Source: Mycoplasmatota bacterium
GTDB taxonomy: Bacteria > Bacillota_I > Bacilli_A > Izemoplasmatales > Izemoplasmataceae
Direction: 5' to 3'
Assembly: GCA_022712785.1 (NCBI GenBank)
Contig: JAFLJX010000265.1
Coordinates: 1 to 11,795, forward strand
DNA: 11,795 nt
A model generated the notes under the pieces. The model did no database searches, was not told the origin of the DNA, and saw only the letters and a list, made by a program, of their open reading frames with translations. Below are positions 6,491 to 11,795 of the stretch, piece after piece. Position 1 is the first letter of the stretch; each line of letters starts with the position of its first letter. Both the position numbers and the translations under genes were made by a program.

Positions 6491-7861
6491 ATGAGAAAAC
6501 TATTCTCTATGGCAGTAATTTTTATCCTTGCTTTGACTTTGGCCGGGTGCAATACAACAAAGATTGACGATTTAGAATTGAAAATTGAACAATTGGATCA
6601 AGAAATACTTTCTAACCAAACTGAAATCGGGGAAAAAACAAGTGAGAATTCTGCGCTTGCAACTGATTTAGAACAATTAGAAACTGAAATGGATTCATTA
6701 TTAGAGGAGTTAGCTTTACTACAAGCACAAATCTTTGATAATGTAATAACATTTTCATTAAAAAATGAGCTAGGAAGTTTTAGTAGTAAAACAATAGGAT
6801 ATAACGATGAGTTTGATGGGACACTTTTTGATTTATTAGATGAAAAGTTAGAGGTGGGATATAGTGAATTTGAATATGGAAAATACATATACTCTCTTGA
6901 AGATTTAAGTCCGAAAACTGGAGCTTATATAAGTTTTAGTAAAAACGGAGTTCCTTCAATGGTTGGTGTAGAATTATCAACTTTTGAAGATGGTGATTTA
7001 TTTGCATTCGAGGTAGTATGGTGGGATTCTTTACAAGAAAGTGTTGATGAGTTAATACAATTATTCATAGAAAATCATGCAAGTAATTATGTAAATAATG
7101 AATCAGTAGATTATAATGTTTTACTTGGTCTAAATTTACTAGGGATCACAAATGATTACGTTACATCAGAAGAAGTTGAAGCTTTAGTAAATGCTAGTAC
7201 ATTAACTTATGTCGGAGACTATTTTAAAGCGATAATGAAGATGAATGCTGCAGGATTAGATAGCAGTGAACTTATTAATGAGCTTAATTCTTCAAGTAAC
7301 TTAATACCTGGAGCTTACGGACAAACAGCATATGGCTTATTGGCATTAGATAGCATTTCTACATCTGAAGATTATAGTAGTTTTGTTACTGCTGCATTGA
7401 CTGATTTAGAGACTACAACTCCATATGATTTAGGATTAGATGCTGGTGGGATTAGTTTAGTTGCATTAAGCAATTATACTGGTGTTGACGTTTTAATAAG
7501 CGATTATACAACTTGGGTTAGTACAACTCAATTAGATAGTGGCGGAGTAATAACTAGAGATGTTATTTGGGGTGAAACAACTTATCCAGGAACAGAAAAT
7601 GCATCTTCTATGAGTCAAATAATTTTAGGTATGATAGCAAATGGTATAGACCCTACTGGATTAGATTATACTAAAGGAACTAACAATTTAATCTCTAGAT
7701 TACTAGAGTTTAGTACTGAAACAGGTTCATTTGATTATGTATTTGGAGACGAGTTGACTGAAGACTTAGCTTTTAGTACTCCTCAAGCTTTTTTAGCACT
7801 TGTCACTTACCAAGTTTATGCAAACACATATAGTGCAGTTAATCCATATGATTTTAAATAA
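6491..7861 (+). CDS. Transcobalamin-like lipoprotein: coiled coil, DUF4430 domain and alpha/alpha-barrel-like domain; probable B12 binder
   Basis: A 456-residue lipoprotein. The signal peptide ends in the lipobox LTLAGC, so Cys20 would be lipidated and the protein held on the outer face of the cytoplasmic membrane. Residues about 25-82 form a charged heptad-like coiled-coil stalk. Residues about 84-178 resemble DUF4430, the fold of the beta domain of transcobalamin and intrinsic factor. Residues about 183-450 carry helical-pair repeats typical of the terpenoid-cyclase-like alpha/alpha barrel (GQTAYGLLALDSI at 277-289, SSMSQIILGMIANGIDP at 372-388, STPQAFLALVTYQVYAN at 429-445), the fold of the transcobalamin alpha domain. 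AGGAGG at 6477-6482 sets ATG 6491. The upstream cobalamin riboswitch and downstream S component support a B12-capture role. Binding itself is inference; no ligand residue can be assigned by eye. Confidence 0.85.
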   Translation: MRKLFSMAVIFILALTLAGCNTTKIDDLELKIEQLDQEILSNQTEIGEKTSENSALATDLEQLETEMDSLLEELALLQAQIFDNVITFSLKNELGSFSSKTIGYNDEFDGTLFDLLDEKLEVGYSEFEYGKYIYSLEDLSPKTGAYISFSKNGVPSMVGVELSTFEDGDLFAFEVVWWDSLQESVDELIQLFIENHASNYVNNESVDYNVLLGLNLLGITNDYVTSEEVEALVNASTLTYVGDYFKAIMKMNAAGLDSSELINELNSSSNLIPGAYGQTAYGLLALDSISTSEDYSSFVTAALTDLETTTPYDLGLDAGGISLVALSNYTGVDVLISDYTTWVSTTQLDSGGVITRDVIWGETTYPGTENASSMSQIILGMIANGIDPTGLDYTKGTNNLISRLLEFSTETGSFDYVFGDELTEDLAFSTPQAFLALVTYQVYANTYSAVNPYDFK

Positions 7862-7881
7862 ATAATGAAGGAAGTGAGAGA

Positions 7882-8307
7882 ATGAAAAAGATATTAATAT
7901 CTTTTGTAGCAATATGTTTAATTATTGGTAGCTTTTTAGTTCTCTCTTATTATGATTTTTCAGATAAAGAAGGTACTATTTCAATTACTCTAAAAGATGA
8001 AAAAGGAGATACTATTTCAAATGAAGATTACGAATTTACAAACGAAGATACACTGTTTAGTATTTTAGATGAAAACTACGATTTAGGTTGTGCAAATTCA
8101 AGTTATCATGTAAGTGATGTCTGCGATAAAGGATTGTTTACAAGTCGGATATTATTAGAAATAAATACTTTAAAAACAGACTGGAGAAACTCGTATATTT
8201 CGATTTATGAAAATGAAGAATATTCAACTCAAGGAATTGATAATATTTCTATAAATGATGGAGATATATTTGTGTTTGAATATAAATTAGTTGGAGGTGA
8301 CAATTAA
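7882..8307 (+). CDS. Small membrane-anchored DUF4430-domain protein
   Basis: A 141-residue protein with an N-terminal hydrophobic segment (residues about 4-22) preceded by Lys-Lys. This is an uncleaved anchor or a signal peptide; no lipobox is seen. The rest, about 30-137, repeats the DUF4430 pattern of the upstream lipoprotein: a beta strand TISITLKDEKGD, then TLFSILDENYDLGC, an aromatic mid-part, and the closing INDGDIFVFEY, parallel to FEDGDLFAFEV there. Cys70 and Cys81 lie outside the membrane and could form a disulfide. AAGGAAGTG at 7868-7876 serves ATG 7882, 20 bases after the previous stop, and the next gene starts one base after its TAA. It probably cooperates with the lipoprotein in presenting corrinoid to the transporter; that role is inference. 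Confidence 0.75.
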   Translation: MKKILISFVAICLIIGSFLVLSYYDFSDKEGTISITLKDEKGDTISNEDYEFTNEDTLFSILDENYDLGCANSSYHVSDVCDKGLFTSRILLEINTLKTDWRNSYISIYENEEYSTQGIDNISINDGDIFVFEYKLVGGDN

Positions 8308-8308
8308 G

Positions 8309-8836
8309 ATGGATACTAAAAAAATGATAATGATTGCGCTATCTGTAGCAATTCTTTTCACTCAAGAACAGATAATGGTTTTTCTACCAAATATTAGTTT
8401 TACAGTAGTTTTAATTGTTGTGTTTGTAAGTGTATATAGTTTTAAAGAAAGCATTATTCTAATTACTGCTTATGTTATTTTGGATAATATTTATATGGGT
8501 GGAATGAACCCGTTTATAATCATTCCAATGTTGATTGCATGGTATCTAATCCCGATTAGTTATCACACAATTTTAAGAAGAACAACTAGCGAAGTTAAAT
8601 TAGCAATATTTGCATTCGTTTTTGGTTTTGTATATGGTTGGGTTTATATTCCGTTTAGAATGATTCAAATTGGAATCGCAGAATTTTGGCCATATTTACT
8701 TGCGGATATATTATTCGAGGTTATTATGGGTTCATTTGGCTTCCTTACTGTTTTATGGCTGTTTAAGCCATTATATAACACTATGGATGAGATAATTAAG
8801 AGCAAAAAGCTTATAGCTTCAAAAAATTATAAATAG
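8309..8836 (+). CDS. ECF transporter S component, probably cobalamin-specific
   Basis: A 175-residue, very hydrophobic protein with about six membrane helices (roughly residues 5-24, 29-46, 47-64, 69-90, 96-120 and 126-153), the size and topology of energy-coupling factor substrate-binding subunits. Helix 1 contains ALSVA (Ala10-x3-Ala14), the AxxxA pattern used by S components to dock on EcfT. The basic C-terminal tail would be cytoplasmic. I chose ATG 8309 over an in-frame TTG at 8291 because GGAGGTG at 8293-8299 is placed correctly for the ATG and overlaps the TTG. Substrate is inferred from the riboswitch and the DUF4430 neighbours (CblT/CbrT-like role). No EcfA, EcfA' or EcfT is present, so it must share a module encoded elsewhere. 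The TAG is followed by a terminator. Confidence 0.75.
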   Translation: MDTKKMIMIALSVAILFTQEQIMVFLPNISFTVVLIVVFVSVYSFKESIILITAYVILDNIYMGGMNPFIIIPMLIAWYLIPISYHTILRRTTSEVKLAIFAFVFGFVYGWVYIPFRMIQIGIAEFWPYLLADILFEVIMGSFGFLTVLWLFKPLYNTMDEIIKSKKLIASKNYK

Positions 8837-8841
8837 ATTTT

Positions 8842-8863
8842 CAAGTTCATTCGGGCTTGTTTT
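8842..8863 (+). terminator. Terminator of the B12-uptake operon
   Basis: CAAGTTC (8842-8848) pairs with GGGCTTG (8853-8859), including two U-G pairs, around the loop ATTC, followed by TTTT at 8860-8863. The stem is modest, but its position six bases after the stop supports the call. Confidence 0.6.
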
Positions 8864-8906
8864 CTATATTATATATATAAAGCAATAAAAAAATTGAACA
8901 AAAACC

Positions 8907-8935
8907 TTGCTAAATTATATGTAATTTGGTAAAAT
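8907..8935 (+). promoter_or_regulatory. Promoter of rpsB
   Basis: TTGCTA (8907-8912), a 17-base spacer and TAAAAT (8930-8935, 5 of 6 matches) place the start near 8942, giving an rpsB leader of about 113 bases. A second, weaker -35-like TTGAAC lies at 8894-8899. Confidence 0.65.
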
Positions 8936-8943
8936 TATTAAGC

Positions 8944-9014
8944 CGTAAAAAATACACACACAACTAGAGTGAATGGCCCTGAGCTACTTTGGCAAAAAGT
9001 AGTGGTAGTTTACG
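8944..9014 (+). promoter_or_regulatory. Structured rpsB leader, candidate autoregulatory site
   Basis: The untranslated leader can fold with CGTAAA (8944-8949) pairing TTTACG (9009-9014), or AACTA (8962-8966) pairing TAGTT (9006-9010), enclosing a 7-bp hairpin CTACTTT/AAAGTAG (8984-8990 with 8996-9002) capped by GGCAA. Ribosomal-protein operons often carry leaders bound by their own product. That this one binds S2 is inference. No known leader family was recognised. Confidence 0.4.
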
Positions 9015-9054
9015 TAGATAGTTAGTGGAGGCAAAATCAGAAGGAGGAATTAGA

Positions 9055-10242
9055 ATGGCTGTAATATCAATGAAACAGTTATTAGAGGCTGGTGTACACT
9101 TTGGACATCAAACTCGTCGTTGGAATCCTAAAATGGACAAGTATATCTATACTTCTCGTGGTGGAATCCATATCATCGACTTACAAAAAACTGTAGGATT
9201 AATCGATGAAGCTTATGCAAAGTTACTTGAAGTTGGAAAAAATGGTGGAAAAGTCTTATTTGTAGGAACAAAGAAACAAGCTCAAGATGTTGTTAAGGAA
9301 GAATCGATTAGAACTGGACAATATTATGTATCTCAAAGATGGCTTGGTGGAACATTAACAAACTTTAAAACAATTAGAAAATCAATCAGAAGACTTCATG
9401 ACATTACAAGAATGGAAAAAGATGGTACGTTTACACGTTTACCTAAAAAAGAAGTAATCGGATTAAACAAAGAATTGGCAAAACTAGAAAAATTCTTAGG
9501 TGGAATTAAAGATATGAAAACTTTACCTGAAGCAATTTTTGTTGTTGATCCAATGAAAGAAAAAAATGCAGTTTTAGAAGCAAGAAAATTACATATACCT
9601 GTATTTGGAATTGTTGATACAAACTGTGATCCTGATTTAGTTGACGTAATCATTCCAGCGAATGATGATGCAATAAGATCAGTAAAACTAATTGTTGGTA
9701 AATTAGCTAATGCGATGATCGTTGCAGCTGGTGGAGAAGTTAATGAACCTGAATCAAAATATCAAGCAAGCCCAGAACGTAGAGAATTCAATAAAAACAA
9801 TAGAAAACCTTACGTTAAAAAACCTTGGGACAAAGACAAAAAACCTTACGTTAAAAAACCTTATGTAGCTGGCGAAAGAAAACCTTATGTAGCTGGCGAG
9901 AAAAAACCTTATGTAGCTGGGGTAAAGAAACCTTACGTAGCTGCAGATAAAAAACCATTTAACCAAAAAAGACAAGAAACTAAAGTAGAAGTTAAACCTA
10001 CTGCAGCAGCACCTAAAGTAGAGGCTAAGAAAGAAGTTAAAGTTGCACCTGTTAAAGTTGTAGCTAAAGCTCCTGTAAAAGTAGAAACTAAAGTTGCACC
10101 TAAAGTAGAAACAAAAACGGCAAAAGTAACTAATGACATGTCTAAAATGACAGTTGCACAGTTAAAAGCTCTTTGTAAAGACAAAGGGATATCTGGATAT
10201 TCAAAACTTAAAAAAGCAGAATTATTAAAAGCTTTAAAATAA
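9055..10242 (+). CDS. rpsB: Ribosomal protein S2 with long repeat-bearing C-terminal extension and SAP-like domain
   Basis: Small-subunit protein S2, which binds 16S rRNA and is needed for S1-type mRNA docking and late 30S assembly. ATG 9055 is chosen because AAGGAGGA (9041-9048) precedes it and the protein then begins MAVISMKQLLEAGVHFGHQTR, the normal S2 start; the in-frame GTG at 9025 would translate through that ribosome site. The core, about residues 1-232, is canonical (RWNPKM, WLGGTLTNF, DTNCDP, IPANDDA). Usual S2 length is about 230-260 residues, but this one has 395. The extra part holds KPYV-type repeats (about 251-301), a Lys/Val/Ala/Pro linker (about 306-358) and a C-terminal helix-extended-loop-helix of SAP or Rho-N type (about 364-395, MTVAQLKALCKDKGISGYSK then LKKAELLKALK). 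The extension is strongly basic and may bind nucleic acid. Confidence 0.96.
   Translation: MAVISMKQLLEAGVHFGHQTRRWNPKMDKYIYTSRGGIHIIDLQKTVGLIDEAYAKLLEVGKNGGKVLFVGTKKQAQDVVKEESIRTGQYYVSQRWLGGTLTNFKTIRKSIRRLHDITRMEKDGTFTRLPKKEVIGLNKELAKLEKFLGGIKDMKTLPEAIFVVDPMKEKNAVLEARKLHIPVFGIVDTNCDPDLVDVIIPANDDAIRSVKLIVGKLANAMIVAAGGEVNEPESKYQASPERREFNKNNRKPYVKKPWDKDKKPYVKKPYVAGERKPYVAGEKKPYVAGVKKPYVAADKKPFNQKRQETKVEVKPTAAAPKVEAKKEVKVAPVKVVAKAPVKVETKVAPKVETKTAKVTNDMSKMTVAQLKALCKDKGISGYSKLKKAELLKALK
9859..9954 (+). repeat. 24-bp tandem repeat in the rpsB extension
   Basis: Four units begin at 9859, 9883, 9907 and 9931, each starting CCTTAYGTAGCTG, with a fifth truncated start at 9955. They encode PYVAGERK, PYVAGEKK, PYVAGVKK and PYVAADKK. 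Related PYVKK/PWDKDKK segments begin at 9808, 9823 and 9844. Unit length is a multiple of three, so copy-number change keeps the frame. Confidence 0.9.
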
Positions 10243-10247
10243 ATATT

Positions 10248-10272
10248 AAAAGAGCTTTCGAGCTCTTTTTTT
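10248..10272 (+). terminator. Intrinsic terminator between rpsB and tsf
   Basis: AAAAGAGCT (10248-10256) pairs perfectly with AGCTCTTTT (10261-10269) around the stable tetraloop TTCG, with seven T at 10266-10272. It begins six bases after the rpsB stop. Confidence 0.92.
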
Positions 10273-10295
10273 AAAAGTTATAAATAGATAATATA

Positions 10296-10324
10296 TTGAA
10301 ATTAAAACAAATATATGATATTAT
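10296..10324 (+). promoter_or_regulatory. Promoter of tsf
   Basis: TTGAAA (10296-10301), an exact 17-base spacer and TATTAT (10319-10324, 5 of 6 matches) follow the rpsB terminator, so tsf has its own start near 10331. The ribosome site AGGAGG is at 10347-10352, eight bases before ATG 10361. Confidence 0.75.
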
Positions 10325-10360
10325 ATTCTTTGGAAAAAGAATTATTAGGAGGAAACAATT

Positions 10361-11236
10361 ATGAAAATAAGTGCAAGCTTAGTAAAACAACTTAGAGATA
10401 AAACTGGAGCAGGAATGATGGACTGTAAGAAAGCCCTAACTGATACTGCTGGAGATATCGAACAAGCAATAGATTGGCTTAGAGAAAAAGGAATATCTAA
10501 AGCAGCTAAAAAAGCAGATAGAATTGCTGCTGAAGGTTTATGTAATGTATTAGTAAAAGGTAATAAAGCAGTTCTATTAGAATTAAATAGTGAAACTGAT
10601 TTTGTTGCTAAAAATAAAGAATTCTTAGCATTACTTGATACATTAGCGAATTCAATATTAGATAGCGGTGCTACTAACACTGAAGATGCTTTAAAAGTAG
10701 ATGTTGATGGTAGAGATGTTGAAAGATTATTAATTGATGCTACAGCAAAAATTGGTGAAAAATTCTCGTTAAGAAATGTAAGTTCACATACAATTTCTGA
10801 TAATGAAGTATTTGGAGCTTATAAACATATGGGTGGAAGAATTGTTACATTAGTAGTTCTAGAAGATGGAAATCCTGATTTGGCAAAAGATATTGCAATG
10901 CATGTGGCTGCAATCAATCCTTTATATTTAGATAGATCACAAATTTCTCAAGAAGTAATTGATCACGAAACTCATATTCTTACAGAAGAAGCATTAAATG
11001 AAGGAAAACCTGCCAACATCGTTGAAAAAATGGTTGTTGGTAGACTTAATAAATACTTAAAAGAAATTTGCTTATTAAATCAACCATTCGTTAAAAATCC
11101 TGATTTAACTGTTGAAAAATTTATGAATGAAAACAACAGTAAAGTTAAATCTTTCTTACGACTTGAAGTTGGAGTAGGAATTGAAAAAAGAGTTGAAGAT
11201 TTCGCTGCTGAAGTTGCAAGTGTAGTTAACAACTAA
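10361..11236 (+). CDS. tsf: Translation elongation factor Ts
   Basis: Nucleotide-exchange factor that removes GDP from EF-Tu in the cytosol. At 291 residues it has the usual length. The N-terminal UBA-like domain (about 1-42) has the signature LRDKTGAGMMDCKKAL. The core follows with NSETDFVAKN (76-85), whose Thr-Asp-Phe-Val at 79-82 inserts into EF-Tu to displace magnesium. The dimerisation/C-terminal part continues to 291 with the expected GAYKHMGGRIVTLVVLE and HVAAINPLYL segments. The gene has its own promoter and ribosome site and is followed by a hairpin and pyrH, the conserved bacterial order. Nothing is missing or disrupted. Confidence 0.97.
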   Translation: MKISASLVKQLRDKTGAGMMDCKKALTDTAGDIEQAIDWLREKGISKAAKKADRIAAEGLCNVLVKGNKAVLLELNSETDFVAKNKEFLALLDTLANSILDSGATNTEDALKVDVDGRDVERLLIDATAKIGEKFSLRNVSSHTISDNEVFGAYKHMGGRIVTLVVLEDGNPDLAKDIAMHVAAINPLYLDRSQISQEVIDHETHILTEEALNEGKPANIVEKMVVGRLNKYLKEICLLNQPFVKNPDLTVEKFMNENNSKVKSFLRLEVGVGIEKRVEDFAAEVASVVNN

Positions 11237-11249
11237 TTATATTTAAAAA

Positions 11250-11273
11250 ATAGGACACTTTTTTGTGTCCTAT
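11250..11273 (+). terminator. Hairpin between tsf and pyrH, probable partial terminator
   Basis: ATAGGACAC (11250-11258) pairs perfectly with GTGTCCTAT (11265-11273) around a loop of six T. The sequence after it, ATTTATA, is a poor T tract, and the pyrH ribosome site begins seven bases later. Leaky termination or attenuation is likelier than a full stop, since no clear pyrH promoter fits in the gap. Confidence 0.6.
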
Positions 11274-11293
11274 ATTTATAAGGAGGGCTTTAT

Positions 11294-11795
11294 ATGACAA
11301 TGAAAAAACGTATAATAATCAAACTTAGTGGAGAAGCATTAAGAGGCAAAAACAATGATATGGCTATTGATCCATTAAAAGTAAGAGAAGTTGCTAAAGA
11401 AATCAAAGGTGCATACGATTTGGGTGATTTAGAAATCGGTATTATTGTTGGTGGAGGTAATATTTGGCGTGGTAAAATGGCAAGTGAAATGGGTATGGAA
11501 AGAAGTAGTGCTGACTATATAGGAATGCTTGCTACAATTATGAATGCTCTAGCACTTCAAAATTCTCTTGAAGAACTTGGTCTTACTACAAGAACAATGA
11601 CTTCACTTAATATTCCACAAGTTGCAGAACCTTATATTAGAAGAAAAGCAATTAGTAATTTAGAAAAAGGTATTATTGTAATATTTGGTGGAGGTACAGG
11701 AAATCCCTACTTCTCAACAGATACAACAAGTGCACTTCGTGCAGCAGAAATTGGAGCTAAAGTAATATTAATGGCTAAAAATGGAACTGATGGTG
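11294..11795 (+). CDS. pyrH: UMP kinase PyrH, 3' end cut off by the window
   Basis: Phosphorylates UMP to UDP, feeding pyrimidine nucleotide synthesis; a hexameric enzyme of the amino-acid-kinase fold. The first 167 residues are visible out of about 240 in the family, and the frame is open to the last base. Motifs are IKLSGEAL (9-16), the phosphate loop GGGNIWRG (53-60), SADYIGMLATIMNAL (72-86) and GGTGNPYFSTDT (133-144). AAGGAGGG at 11280-11287 sets ATG 11294; the alternative ATG six bases on is less well spaced. It follows tsf in the conserved rpsB-tsf-pyrH order, where frr would be expected next, beyond the window. Confidence 0.95.
   Translation, partial: MTMKKRIIIKLSGEALRGKNNDMAIDPLKVREVAKEIKGAYDLGDLEIGIIVGGGNIWRGKMASEMGMERSSADYIGMLATIMNALALQNSLEELGLTTRTMTSLNIPQVAEPYIRRKAISNLEKGIIVIFGGGTGNPYFSTDTTSALRAAEIGAKVILMAKNGTDG

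Noticed and set aside
8291..8308. TTG at 8291 as start of the S component
   Set aside because: The GGAGGTG ribosome site at 8293-8299 would lie inside the gene; ATG 8309 has proper spacing.
9025..9054. GTG at 9025 as start of rpsB
   Set aside because: It would translate the AAGGAGGA ribosome site; S2 proteins begin as seen from ATG 9055.
9859..9957. Regular repeats that might suggest a CRISPR array
   Set aside because: Units are directly adjacent with no unique spacers and encode an in-frame peptide repeat of S2.

Overview
The window is AT-rich, tightly packed and read entirely on the + strand. TGA acts as a stop (the ends at 5204 and 5713 overlap the next ATG) and tryptophan is TGG, so the standard bacterial code is used rather than the mycoplasma code. 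A type II fatty-acid synthesis (FASII) cluster, a lipobox-type lipoprotein with no sign of an outer membrane, strong AGGAGG ribosome sites and the order rpsB-tsf-pyrH point to a low-GC Bacillota or a deep Mollicutes lineage (Acholeplasma/Izemoplasma-like). The exact taxon is inference.

Layout. (1) 1-4301: the tail of a FASII operon, fabD (5' end cut off by the window), fabG, a nitronate-monooxygenase-type enoyl reductase (fabK role), fabF and fabZ. Genes abut or overlap by one base, and a strong hairpin terminator ends the run. (2) 4416-6153: a promoter and a three-gene operon coupled by ATGA overlaps: a SAM methyltransferase, a Nudix-fold protein whose catalytic box has lost two of three metal-binding glutamates, and a complete dUTPase. 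(3) 6166-8863: a promoter with a palindrome in its spacer, a cobalamin riboswitch with a recognisable L5-L13 kissing loop, a long inverted repeat reaching the ribosome site, then three genes. These are a lipoprotein that resembles transcobalamin/intrinsic factor in composition (DUF4430 beta domain plus an alpha/alpha-barrel-like domain), a small membrane-anchored DUF4430 protein, and a six-helix ECF-type S component. Together they look like a vitamin B12 capture and import unit. (4) 8907-11795: rpsB with a structured leader and a long C-terminal extension (KPYV repeats, basic linker, SAP-like domain), a terminator, tsf with its own promoter, and the first 167 codons of pyrH.

How the genes work together. 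FabD loads malonyl-ACP; FabF, FabG, FabZ and the FMN reductase form the elongation cycle. FabH, ACP and acetyl-CoA carboxylase are not in view. In the B12 unit the lipoprotein would bind corrinoid outside the membrane and hand it to the S component, which would need an EcfA/A'/T module encoded elsewhere. The most novel parts are the bacterial transcobalamin-like B12 locus and the extended ribosomal protein S2.
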